This document shows positions 1-10,436 of a stretch of 64,000 nucleotides of DNA, in pieces. Made by a program: the position numbers and the translations under genes. Positions within the stretch are counted from its first letter, which is position 1. Each line of letters opens with the position of its first letter. The DNA is from Poa pratensis (Eukaryota > Streptophyta > Magnoliopsida > Poales > Poaceae): positions 17,908,785-17,972,784 of the forward strand of contig CAMZMU010000123.1 of the NCBI GenBank assembly GCA_947311845.1, given 5' to 3'. The notes under the pieces are model-generated. The model did no database searches and was not told where the DNA came from. It saw nothing but the letters and a program-made list of their open reading frames with translations.

Positions 1-61
1 AGGAAGCGTCGTGCTAAAGACCAACGCCCAGCCACGACACCCTCACGCCAAAGACAAAGGG

Positions 62-751
62 GAGGTGGCTCGGCGCGAGGCGGTTCTAGGCCCCGGCGCC
101 TAGTTCTGTTGGTGGCCACAGACGTCGGGCGCGCGGGGCTGGCAGTCTGCGTGCGGATTTGCGGCTGTGGTCTGGCCGGTTCTTTGGAGGGTGGGAGCTT
201 TGCGACTCATCACCAGGCGAAAGCCTTGCCCTGATTGCCGTGTAGGGCAGGCGACGGCGACGCTCTGGGGCGCCGCGTTCTTCTTGAAGACGTCGTTGAG
301 GTGTTGTCTCTTGCTCCTTAGCCTGGAACCTTCCGGGGGAAACCTTGATCCCATGTGGGATCGGGCGAGGTCGGCGTTTCTGCGTCGTTTGTCTCTTAAG
401 ACCTCGTCTTGGATGCTTCGCCGGCCGGAGGGACCCGTGGAGAGTTGGTGGTAGGCGGCGACGAGCTGCGTGGCATCTCTGTCACTTTTCGTCTTCGGCT
501 AGGGGGTGCGTGGCCTAGGGCCGGCGTGGAAGTCGGAGCGGCGGCTCCGGATTTGCCTCCGCCGTGTTGCGTTGAGGTGTGTGGGTGGTGGCTTTGATCG
601 CTTGGGCGTTTTGGCCGCCGACTCGTCTGGAACGCGGCCTTGGTGCCGGTGTGTTGTGTTTCTGTGTTGTATCGGTTTTTGGCCAGTTTTCCTTATAAAC
701 TGGCCAATTCTTTTCTTCTATATCAATGAAAAGGCGAAAGCCACGTTTCAA
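62..751 (+). mobile_element. Decayed GC-rich LINE-like repeat, copy A
   Basis: This is a GC-rich stretch without a credible protein. It contains the block 'gcggcggctccggatt' (about 538-553), which recurs three more times up to 2.2 kb. It ends in an AT-rich tail (about 675-750: TTATAAACTGGCC, then TATCAATGAAAAGG) and a short A run. The same tail style recurs at 2310-2380 and 55127-55205, which suggests 3' ends of one non-LTR family. The motif AAAGACAAAGGGG stands at 50-62 and again at 752-764, as a target duplication would. I infer a non-coding LINE-type or non-autonomous retroelement and cannot name the family. Confidence 0.4.
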
Positions 752-763
752 AAAGACAAAGGG

Positions 764-2377
764 GGAACAAACAGCAGCACTAGGAAACACACACACGAAC
801 CCGACCCCTCGCGTCGCTCCCCCAGGCAACGCCAGGGGAGCAAATCGCCGACGCCAGAGCTCCCTCCCCGACCGGCGCCCCCTGCCGCCGCCGTCGCCGG
901 CTCCGTCCGCGGCGGTGGCGGTGGCGGCGCCCCCCGCTGCCAAAAATGGTTGTCGGGTGGGAGTTCCTTCGCGAGCTTGAGTAGAGGCGGACCGGCCCGT
1001 GGGGGCGGTGGCGGTCGGGGCTGGGGACGCCGGGCCGGCGGGTCCGGGCGGAGTTGGGCGCCGGCGGGGCCTCTGGCGGCGAGGCGGCGCGACGGGCGCC
1101 ATCGTTGGAGAGGGAATCGCCGGTGAGGCTCCGTGCTCGCGATTTGGGCCACGCCGGGCCCGATCTGGGCTTGGTGGGCCCATGCGGGCAGCGAACGGGG
1201 GGCGTTCGGTCGGCTGGCGTGTGGCTGCTACGGCGGTGCGGAGGCTGGAGCGCCATCGCCGGATGTGGAGCTGATGAGGCGCGGTTGCAGGAGCTTGGCG
1301 GGCCCCATCTGGGCTCGCTGATGTGGGGCGTCGGTGGAGCCGGGCGCAGTGGTGGAGGTTCCGGCGCGGAAGGAGGAGGTGGCTCTCCTACTGCCGTGCT
1401 CCGGCGCCCGGGCGACGTGGAAGCCGGGGTGGCGGCCCCGGATTGATAGCTGCGGCAGGAGGTGCGGCTAGCATGGTGGCGTCGGCAGTGTGAGGTACTG
1501 CGGTGGCTACGGCATGCGGAGGAGCTCGGTGAGCGGCCACAGATGCAAACTCTTTCCTTGCGACTCTCGAAGCTTCATGGGCGGTTCGATCAAACTCCGG
1601 GCGAAAGCCTTGCACCGATTTCGGTCGGTGCCGACGAGGGCGGCGCCCTCGGGCGTCGTTCTCCTTTTTGTTGGCATCGTCGTGGAGTTTGGACAACCGG
1701 CCCAACGAGAGTGGTCCGATGGACTCCGGGTGAAAGCCTAAGTTCTGTCGGGAGCGGGCGACGGTGACGGACGCGTCATTACCTTGTTGAAGGCGTCGTC
1801 TTGGAGTCACCGGCTCTCTCGGTACGACGGGTTCACGGCGGATGGGTAGGTTGGCTTTGTGGTCAGGGAGGTGGATGCCGGGGCGGCGGCCCCGGACGGT
1901 GGTGGACGTCGAGACAGCGGCCTCGAACTCCCACGCTGCGACGGTTCTATGAGGCAGGGCCATTGCTTGCCCTGCGTGGGTTTGGGTGGCGACTTGGATG
2001 AAGACTGCGCGGGCAGAGGGTTCGTCGGCCTGACTGGATCACTTTCGGACAATGCGAAGGTCGATCTGGTTGGCCCCGGTACAGGGTGGTTTTGGTGGCA
2101 ACCTGGATGAAAACTGCGTGGGCAGATGGTTCGTCGACCATGACTGGATCACTTTCGGGCGATGCGAAGGTCGATCTGGTTGTTACGCCGGGGCGGCGGC
2201 CCCGGAGCGGGTGGCGTGTGTTGTGGCGTTTGTCGACTTGGGTCGTGTGGGCGGCTGGTCGCTTCGTTTGTGTCATTCTTTTGTACAGATTGTATGGTTT
2301 TTGAACCCGGTTTCCCTTATAAAGTGGGTCAACTCTTTCTATCTATTCGGACGGTGGATACAACCGGCTCAAAAAAA
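764..2377 (+). mobile_element. Decayed GC-rich LINE-like repeat, copy B
   Basis: It begins with a very GC-rich leader (780-1130) and carries three more copies of the 'GGCGGCGGCCCCGGA' block (about 1426, 1883 and 2190). It also has repeated 'gcgaaagcc' and 'gatcactttcgg' modules. It ends with TTATAAAGTGGGTCAACTC (about 2318) and ten A residues at 2371-2380. AAAGACAAAGG follows at 2378-2388, as it does after copy A. Open frames here are long only because GC-rich DNA has few stops; they contain no recognisable domain. Related text occurs at 41570-41760. Confidence 0.4.
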
Positions 2378-2388
2378 AAAGACAAAGG

Positions 2389-2869
2389 AGAGGAAAAGCG
2401 AAGGTCCAGGTGTCAAAGCCAAAACACAACGCACTACCAGCTTACAGAGAACGATCATCTGTTCCACGTGCAGGATGTTCTCCTGCCAGGTGTCGCGTCC
2501 GCCGTGCCGCTGCCCTGGCACGTCGCCAGGAGGCCGTCGGCGCTTCCGCCGCCGTACACCTGTGCTCGTCCACCACAGGGTCATCCGACGCTCCTCCACT
2601 TGGCACCGCCGCCGGCCGCCGCAGCATGCTCTTTTCGGGACGGTGCAGCCTTTCAAGACTGTTCGGCTGGGCTAAGCTGAGAGGAGGTCGGGCAGGACAC
2701 AGCCCAAATGCCTAGCCCATTCAAGCCTACGATTTTCCTGTCTCGACGACACGGCCCGGTTAAGTGTCCAGAGCCCACAGGCCTCGCTCGGCGCGGCAAA
2801 CCAGCGTCGCGTATAACGATTACCGCGCGACGGCGCGCGGCTTGCAGCCACAGTTTGGAGATAATCATC
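2389..2869 (+). promoter_or_regulatory. Upstream region of FKBP16-1 with a G-box
   Basis: No gene is seen. A G-box core, CACGTG, lies at 2465-2470, about 400 bp upstream of the chosen start codon; G-boxes are known binding sites of light-related bZIP and bHLH factors. No convincing TATA box was found. The upstream retroelement ends at about 2380, so the promoter would have to lie within this short interval. Confidence 0.3.
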
Positions 2870-4081
2870 ATGCCGCCTCCTATCTCCCCGCTGCCGCTCA
2901 TGGCCTCCAGCCCAATCCCGTCGCCGCCGGCTGCCAGGCCCTGCGGCCGCGCGCTCTCCTCCGCGTCGCCGTCCACGTCGGCGCCTTCGAGTACTGTGGC
3001 GGCCGGCGGTAGCAGGAGGGGGATGCTCGCGCTGGGCGCGGGGTTCCTGGCGTCGGCCGTGCTGCTGGGCCCGGCCGGGGACGCCGGCGCGACGCGCATC
3101 GAGTACTTCGCGACGGTCGGGGAGAGGCTCTGCGACATGGACTTCGCCAAGTCCGGGCTCGGCTACTGCGACGTCGCCGTCGGCACCGGGGTGCAGCCCA
3201 AGCGCGGCGAGCTCATCAATGTCAGTACACTGCCTATTAATTCTGAGCACATGCCCACACGACGCCCTCTCTTTGCATGCAGCTGCACTGATCGCTTGTG
3301 TTCTCTCAACATTTTTTCCATGGAGGATGAATACTTAAGTCTGTAGCAATATGTTTTGTCTCCATGGTTGTTAGATACACTACACGGCAAGGTTCCCCGA
3401 CGGGACAGTGTTCGACAGCAGCTACAAGCGCGGCAGGCCACTGACGATGCGCATCGGTGCGGGCAAGGTGCGAGGCACTCGCTCGCTGCAAAATGCAGTA
3501 CAGTGTTCACTGCATGCAGAGGCATTGTGTGATCGTCTGGGCTTAAATCCACTCTCGTTTGCAGATCCTCCGAGGGCTCAGCAGGGGATTGGTGGCGGCG
3601 GCGGTGTAACACCCATGCTCGTTGGTACTGTCACGATTCAGCAGCTATCTGTGTATTGCAACCATCGTCATCTTGACGATCTCGTCTACATTCCTAAACA
3701 ATCCTTTATGTTGTTCTGAACCGTGTGGTGTATGATACTGCCAACAGGTGGGAAGCGCAAGCTCATGATACCTCCGATTTTGGCGTACGGACCTGAACCA
3801 GCAGGCTGCTTCTCAGGTAATAAAATAGCAAGCTAGTCATATGCATCCCACCTGGAAACTAGTAATAAGAATCTAAAGATGTGGCTATGCCATTTCACTT
3901 GACTTACACCAGCGTACCAACACAACACATTTCAGACTTTTCTTTCCTATAAGAAACTCAACCATGCATATTCAGACTGCACACCAATTCTGACCATACA
4001 CATGTTTTAACAGGAGACTGCAACATTCCCGGGAACTCCACGATCCTATACGACATCCTTCTCGTTGGCATTTACAAGTGA
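2870..4081 (+). CDS. FKBP16-1: FKBP-type peptidyl-prolyl isomerase FKBP16-1, chloroplast lumen, frameshifted in exon 3
   Basis: The product would be a thylakoid-lumen FKBP-type prolyl isomerase. Five exons are visible with GT-AG borders: 2870-3220, 3375-3467, 3565-3624, 3748-3816 and 4014-4081. Exon 1 encodes a Ser/Pro-rich transit region, then a twin-arginine (about residues 49-50) and a hydrophobic stretch ending in AGA, typical of lumen targeting. It is followed by the FKBP16-1 signature ATRIEYFATVG. Exon 2 carries IHYTARFPDGTVFDSSYKRG, and exons 4-5 carry GPEPAGCFSGDCNIPGN. Exon 3 is 60 bp, whereas 61 bp would keep phase. One base is missing near 3580, in the codons for the conserved GL(D/E)QG. 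As written, translation stops at TAA 3607-3609 and loses the C-terminal part of the domain. The start at 2870 was chosen over in-frame ATGs at 2708 and 2900 because it gives a normal-length transit peptide; 2900 is a real alternative. The identity is secure. Whether the gene is functional is not. Confidence 0.85.
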
Positions 4082-5196
4082 GCATTCCGATGATAGCGAA
4101 CATACGAGCCCTGAACATAGGTCCAATAGAAGGTACCTTTTCCTCGAGGAACATTTTCTCCGTCTACCTACAGCTGGACCGATCCTTTTCCACTCCATTA
4201 TCGTTACATCTGCTGCAGTTTTTGTTTTCTCTGGCAGTTTTTTTGGAATTATTACCGCAGAGGAAGAGAAAGATTCAGGTTCCAGGCGGTGAACCAACCC
4301 CCCTCGGATTGAATGGCTACAGGAGGGGGTGGGTATCTGTACAAAAAATATTTGAGCATGAGGAGCCTGTAAAGCGTCACTCTGTAATCTATAAAGTCGA
4401 GTCGTGTTATACGCCTTGCTGATCGTCAGAACAATACAAAGCTGTCTTCGCTCAAGCGGAGATGGAAAATCCTGCTCAATGACTACTGATGTTGGAGGAA
4501 CAATCACTGTGCACGTTTAGAACATGCGATAATCGTCCAGCCGTCTTGCTTATCACATCTTGTCAGGGAGTCTGGTTTAAACGCATGCGCGGTAGCTTGA
4601 GCTTGGTATCTTGCCGACGTTGCAAGCCTGCAAAGACGGTCGAGCTCTTTTGGCCGTCAGAAAGGAATATGCACCGGGAAGAGAATATCCTTTGAACGTC
4701 CAACGAACTGATTGAACAGACCTCAACAACTGCATGAATCAATGCATCAACTGGTTAAGATGGTGCCCACCTGCCCGAGTTTGGTTGGTGAAGCCTGAAG
4801 AATGGCAGGGCCACCGCGTGTATTTCCCTAACAAAACGACGACCGTGTTGTCAACGGTAGCCAGCCTTCGCGTAAAGTGTTCTTCAGCGTTAGTCTTTGT
4901 TTTCGCTGTGTTGATTGACATGGGAGAAAGTCTGTGGTCGTTGGAGAGGAGGTCAATCACGAGTTTAACAAAAAAACGTAAATGCTCCGGATACGAAAAG
5001 CGTATGCACCTCTCTGATTTTCAAAACTGCGTTTTACTCGTCCTTTCTCTATCGGTGCCTACATCAGCGATCAGCCATTGATCAAATCAGTGCAGTATAT
5101 GAATGATGGGGTCAGTGTCACCAAGTTTTGGATTGATTTGGCCTCTCGGATAATTAAAGGCTAAAGATCAGAACCGGGGAGCCGGATTGGTTGTTG
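4082..5196. other. 3' flank of FKBP16-1, no gene seen
   Basis: This holds the likely 3' UTR and about 1 kb of AT-balanced sequence. No exon structure, RNA gene or recognisable repeat was found. Confidence 0.5.
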
Positions 5197-5211
5197 GGAG
5201 CACCAAGAGTT

Positions 5212-5576
5212 TTTTTTTTTGATAGTCCTCTCTTGAGAGTACAAGTTGTAGTATCTTGATCAGACATATAGGCACGCACACCACACGCACACACACCACA
5301 CGCACACCCCATGTCTAAACTAGACCTACAATCTATATCCCTAATACGTCCTGAGAGACTTATCCAAAGACCAGTGCTTCGGGACCGACGGGCACGTCGA
5401 CCTCGCCTGTGGCACATAGACGCTGAGAGGCACCTGCGAAAATTATTAAAGGGACAGTGTTCAGTGGAACAGTGTTCCGGTGAGACGTCCCAAAAATCGT
5501 CCACCACAGGGATCGATCCCGGGACGGGTAGCTAGGCCACTGCCCATCGCTACCACCGCGCTACTAGCGCGTTCTC
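5212..5576 (-). mobile_element. tRNA-derived SINE with 15-bp target duplication
   Basis: A 365-bp insertion is flanked by perfect direct repeats GGAGCACCAAGAGTT at 5197-5211 and 5577-5591. On the minus strand it starts at 5576 with a tRNA-like head. An A-box-like TAGCGCGGTGG is followed by GGATCGATCCC (about 5512-5522), which fits the RNA polymerase III B box consensus GGTTCGANNCC. The other end is an A run, read as T at 5212-5220. A CA microsatellite (about 5276-5310) lies near the 3' end. This combination is diagnostic of a SINE. Assignment to a named grass family would need a database comparison. Confidence 0.8.
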
Positions 5577-5591
5577 GGAGCACCAAGAGTT

Positions 5592-7080
5592 AGTTGCTCG
5601 AGCTTGGGAAGTTCTTATCTGCACCAAGAGGCAACTGAATTTCAAATGTGCAACTAGTACATGATTTTTTTCTATAAAAAGATTAATAGCACCTAGTATG
5701 ATTAGATTACCGACGCTATCAAATCCTAATGCTCCATGTTTGTTCCTATTGTTTCTCCCTAGATCGGTTCATGTATAAATGATTTTCAAAAGGGTTCAAT
5801 CAAATGTCCATTTTTTCTAACTTTGACTACTCGTGTTATCGGAGAAATGTAACTTTTGTTCTTCATTGCCTAGGCACTTGGAGCCGAGGGGTACCACTGA
5901 TTGCCATTGGAGAGCAGGTTTACACCGTTTTAGTATACTACATTCATGTTCATGTGGTCTTAGCGACAACGTCCGAACAATGATGATGTCATCATACCAA
6001 AATAAAGTCTCGCGGATCTGCTCTCATCCTGACGAGTGGCGAGACTATCATGATTGGTGTATTCGACATTGGAGAAAAAGTGATATTTTTACCCCAGATT
6101 TACGGCCCTTGATCCTCTGAATCATTGTCTAGCCCTTCGGTTTTTCTTGCGGTGTTGGCGGCTATGACAGTGTTAGGTGTGTTATAGTCAAAGGTTCTTA
6201 TATTTTGATCTTACGTGTTTTCCATTTTCCTCGCCTATAGTTCGGCGATGAATCAACGATTTGACAACTCGTCGTCATTTGCCCGGGCCGCATCACGTCC
6301 ATCTCACCTATTGGGGGTGGGCACTCATGTGTCTATTTCAAAACTTTAAGGTTATTTCAGCTTGTGATTTGTTGTTTTGCCACTTCTCTACCAGCCCCGT
6401 GGTGAAAAATTGAGATGCAAAAGTTGAAGGCGGAGATGACAACTTCGAAGAACCTCGGTAAAACTTTTAGTTTTTTTGATCATGTGTACTATTTTGTTTA
6501 AAAAAGGATAAATTTATCGCTTGTAAAAGATGATTTTTAGGGGGAAAAGGGATTTCTGTTTGACCAAGCAGTCCCATATCAATTTGATTTTCACATAAGA
6601 TTCGTCCGTTTTCGAGCGGCTACAAGATCATCGGCACCTGGCAATCTCCCGTGGACCCAAACCAACCCGGTCGACTTGGGTAGGACTAGGAAAAGGTTTC
6701 CCTTCGCGAAGGTCACTTTGGTGATCGCACAACACGCCACGTAGCTACCAGCTGAACGTGGGACGGAAGAGAATTTGAGCACGACACGGCACGTCCCAGA
6801 CAGCGAAAAGCCCCCGCGCCTGGTGGCTATCGTTCGCCGTGCGTACATCCGGAGGCCCGCGAGGCGTCCTGGCGATGTACACGCGCAGGACACGGCGTAC
6901 AAGAATCCGCCTGCACCGATCGGCAGCCGCTGTACGCGTCCTGCTGTGCTACTTGTACGAGGCCCCCAGCGTACTGGCCGGATGGATGTACAGGAGGAGC
7001 ACAACCGAAGAAGCTAGTGTGTACGTACTTGAATTTGGAAAACTGAGATGTACACCATAGTACGCGCTGTTGTTGTTGCT
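5592..7080. other. Intergenic, no gene seen
   Basis: No coding exon or element boundary is recognised. The last 250 bp (from about 6830) already contain scattered GATGTACA words that foreshadow the minisatellite to the right. Confidence 0.4.
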
Positions 7081-7545
7081 GTATGTACAGCATGTTGCTA
7101 CCAGATGTACACACATGTTGCTACTGGATGTACGGACGCGCTGCTACTAGTTGTACACGATTCTACTAGATGTACACACATGTTGCTACTGGATGTACGT
7201 ACATTATGCTACTGGATGTACGGACGCGCTGCTACTAGTTGTACACGATTCTACTGGATGTACGCCCGCGCTGCTACTGGATGTACAGACCGCTACTAGA
7301 TGTACGCTCACGTTGCTACTAGTTGTACACGATGCTACTGGATGTACTACACTCGCGCTGCTACTGGATGTACACTCACGCTGCTACTAGTTGTACACGA
7401 TGCTACTGGTTGTACCTGCGTGCTACTGAATGTACACGATGCAACTGGATGTACAATCGCGTCCTGCTATTGCATGTACACTCACACTGCTACTAGATGT
7501 ACACGCTGTTACCGGATGTACAAAGTACACAGAACTGGTTGTACA
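7081..7545 (+). repeat. TGTAC-rich minisatellite, about 20-bp unit
   Basis: About 20 degenerate copies of the core GCTACTRGWTGTAC are separated by 4-12 variable bases, giving an average period near 20 bp. Each unit contains the palindrome GTAC, usually within TGTAC. Longer period patterns are also visible: 'gctactagttgtacacgat' recurs at about 7140, 7230, 7317 and 7382. The array is open in frames rich in Leu, Tyr and Cys, but this is a by-product of the repeat. It ends about 0.55 kb upstream of the phosphoglycerate mutase TATA box. Confidence 0.8.
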
Positions 7546-8098
7546 AAATACGAGAAAAAAAGTTTCTCAAAACCTATCAACATGGGATCTACTTTTGAAA
7601 ATCTCGACGCAAGGATTTCAAATATGCAAACCGTTCATAATTTGGATAAACGGTTCAAAAGATATTTCATTTTTTAAAAACGGATATCGAAATAAATACG
7701 GTCCAAATCCGGCGCGGGGAGAAGAAAGAGAAAACCCAGCAAAATTCTCTCATGCTGCCACTTGTCACGCATGCAACACAACCACGGGACCGCGTCAAAC
7801 GAGAAGCCGACACTTGTCAAAAGCACAACGCACGCGGGTTCCCTTCACGAAGTGAACCCTTTAATTAGTCGACTTGCATAAAACCTGCCTCCGACCCACG
7901 CACACACTGAAGCACCGATTCGGCCCAGCAAACCGACCGCGCCCACCTGCACAAGCAACAAAATAAGCCAATTGTTCCCTTCGGTTTCGTCGCCGCTCCG
8001 CTCCCCGGCGATCTCCGCGACCGCGACCCGCGCCGCCGCTGCAGATCTCGCCAAGGAAGCCGCGCTCGGTTTCCCCGATCGGTTGGAACATCCGTGCC

Positions 8099-8105
8099 TA
8101 TAAAA
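8099..8105 (+). promoter_or_regulatory. TATA box of phosphoglycerate mutase gene
   Basis: TATAAAA is followed about 75 bp later by a good splice donor (GTACGTG at 8180). An acceptor AAACAG lies at 8443-8448, one base before the start codon. I infer a short 5' UTR exon (about 8130-8179) and a 5' UTR intron of about 269 bp. Between the minisatellite and this box no gene is seen. Confidence 0.6.
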
Positions 8106-8449
8106 CGCGGCCCTTCCACTCCCGATCGAGCTCCCCGAGGTGGTAGTACTCTTCTCCGCAGCGTCTTCCTTGCCCCCATGTACGTGTCCTCTCGCCATTT
8201 ACTTCTCCCTTTCCGCGTGGATGAAATCTATGGCCTGGTTTGGATTTCGGAATGCAATGGAGCGCGGTTTAGGTTTCTGTTGCTGTTTATTGACCTCTTT
8301 TGCATGGTTATTTTGATTTGATGTGTGGTGGGCTACCGCAAAATTGCTCAATCGTAGCTGGTGTGCTTCGTGTTCTTATTTTGATTTGATGTGCTATGTC
8401 GGCTATACATGCCTTAAGCTAACCCTGTGGCCCTTTGGTGCGAAACAGA

Positions 8450-10436
8450 ATGGCTGCGTCCACATCTCAGCATGCGCTCGTCTCCATCAAACCGCGGTGT
8501 GCTGCCAGCTTCGGATACGACAGGAGAGCAGGCAATGTGCGCTTTGCTTCAGCAACGAGTTGCTGCTCCAGTAGCCGGAAACTGGGTTTGGTTTGGGCGT
8601 CGAATTCACAATCGTCGGTGATTGAACCGGCTCGAGTACCGTCGAGCCCTGAAAGCAGCAGCACCCCGAAGAAAACAAGTATACTTCTGAACTCAATTAG
8701 ACTATGCAGCAGATTTTTCTGTCCGGTAGTCTGATGCTTTAAAATGATTCCTCCTGTGCTGTAGGTGAAAGTGCGCTTATATTGATTCGGCACGGCGAAT
8801 CGTTGTGGAATGAGAAAAACCTGTTTACTGGCTGTGTTGATGTGCCCCTGACCCCGAAGGGTGTTAACGAGGCGATTGAGGCCGGTAAAAGGATATGCAA
8901 TATCCCGGTTGATGTCATATACACTTCATCACTGATTCGTGCCCAGATGACCGCTATGCTTGCCATGATGCAGCATCGTCGTAAGAAGGTTCTCTACCTT
9001 TTTCTTTGTCAGATTTCTAGTAGAACCATATTGTATCTGAAACATTTTGAATCAATTGTATTTGGAGGTCCTTATGTCTCTGACTATATTAGGTTCCAAT
9101 TATTGTACACAACGAGAGCGAACGGGCAAACGAGTGGAGTCAGGTATACAGTGAGGAGACAAAGAAGCAGTCCATTCCTGTCATAACAGCTTGGCAGTTG
9201 AATGAACGGATGTAAGCCCGCTAGTATCTTATAATGATTGTTTCATAACTGTGTTTCTAGTTCTGCCTCTTGAATGTCACGTGGAGTTTGACTAATACTG
9301 TGTCTCAAAGGTATGGTGAACTGCAAGGCCTTAACAAGCAAGAAACAGCCGATCTATATGGCAAAGATCAAGTTCATGAATGGCGTCGCAGTTATGACAT
9401 TCCTCCCCCAAATGGCGAGAGCCTAGAGATGTGCGCAGAGAGAGCAGTTTCTTATTTCAAAGATCAGGTGAGGATATGTTTCAGTGCTGCTAATTGTGTT
9501 CGACCTTTGGTATAACACTTGCTGTAGGTACTTATTGGTTTCCCTTTGCTCTACCAACTGTCTCTTCTCGCTGAATGACTATCTGTTTTTACATGTCTCA
9601 TCTGTTATCACCCAATGTGGCATAAAATTAGGAGTCTGCATTTGCCTGTGGCTTTTTGCCGTTTCCAGTTCGTATATTAAAATAATTTAGAGAACTGTAA
9701 CCAATATGTGTTTTGGTCTACAGATTAAACCTCAGCTTGTGTCTGGAAAGCATGTTATGATTGCCGCCCATGGGAATTCACTTCGTTCAATTATAATGCA
9801 TCTGGACAAGTTGACTTCTGAAGAGGTGATATAACTTTTTACCTAGTTTATCTATACTTTAGAATTGCCATCTTTTATTCAGATAGGTAACAAGACCTCT
9901 TTCCTTAGGTAATCAGCCTTGAGTTGTCGACTGGCATTCCTATGTTGTACATATTTAAGGAAGGGAAATTTATCAGGCGGGGCAGTCCAGCAGGACCTTC
10001 TGAGGCAGGTGTCTATGCTTATACCAAGGTAAGAGTCCTCTCTATTTTGCAGCTAGAAAGTGTTGGATGTACCAACTTCATGATCAGTAACATAACTTGA
10101 CAACTATCTGAAATTTAAAGATCTTTTTGTGTATGTACCAGTATTAGTATTTTTGGTTTAAGCATAATCCATAACAGCTAGCGGTGCATTTTCTTCTACT
10201 CAACACAAAACTATAAAACAACAATAGTGATTTCTGATGTCTTCTGATTGTGATTCATCACTTTTTTCATGTATGTGTTTAGATTACTTAAATTTCATCA
10301 GCATTTACTATTTAATCTGAATGGGGGAATAAGTTAACTTTTGTAAATGTTTCATAAATATAAATCTGATACACTCCAATTGTGACTGCAGAATCTGGCT
10401 AAGTACAGACAGAAGCTTGATGGCATGGTACAGTAA
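8450..10436 (+). CDS. 2,3-bisphosphoglycerate-dependent phosphoglycerate mutase, plastid-type
   Basis: It interconverts 3- and 2-phosphoglycerate in glycolysis by the cofactor-dependent histidine phosphatase mechanism. Coding exons are 8450-8678, 8765-8988, 9093-9211, 9311-9467, 9724-9825, 9909-10028 and 10392-10436. They sum to 331 codons plus stop, and all introns are GT-AG. The first 76 residues are Ser/Arg-rich and look like a transit peptide. The catalytic phospho-His motif LIRHGES has its His at about 86, the acid/base Glu is in YGELQG (about 194), and the second active-site His is in AAHGNS (about 259). The C-terminus (KLDGMVQ) is short. Sequence after the stop has a possible 3' UTR intron (donor GTAAGTAAAA at about 10451, acceptor CATGCAG at about 10548). 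Most eukaryotic-plant PGMs are cofactor-independent; this is the bacterial-like dPGM type also kept in plants. The frame is intact. Confidence 0.9.

Noticed and set aside
515..1256. Long Arg/Pro/Gly-rich frames on both strands
   Set aside because: GC-rich repeat DNA gives long open frames on both strands at once. No domain is present.
5505..5576. A genuine tRNA gene
   Set aside because: The boxes are tRNA-like, but no cloverleaf can be drawn. The segment is the head of a SINE with target duplications.
7081..7545. Possible CRISPR-like array
   Set aside because: The units are degenerate, there are no unique spacers of constant length, and the context is a plant nuclear genome. It is a minisatellite.
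7048..7677. Open frames of Leu/Tyr/Cys-rich repeats as a repeat protein
   Set aside because: Three frames are open because the unit lacks stops. There is no conserved start, no signal and no codon preference.
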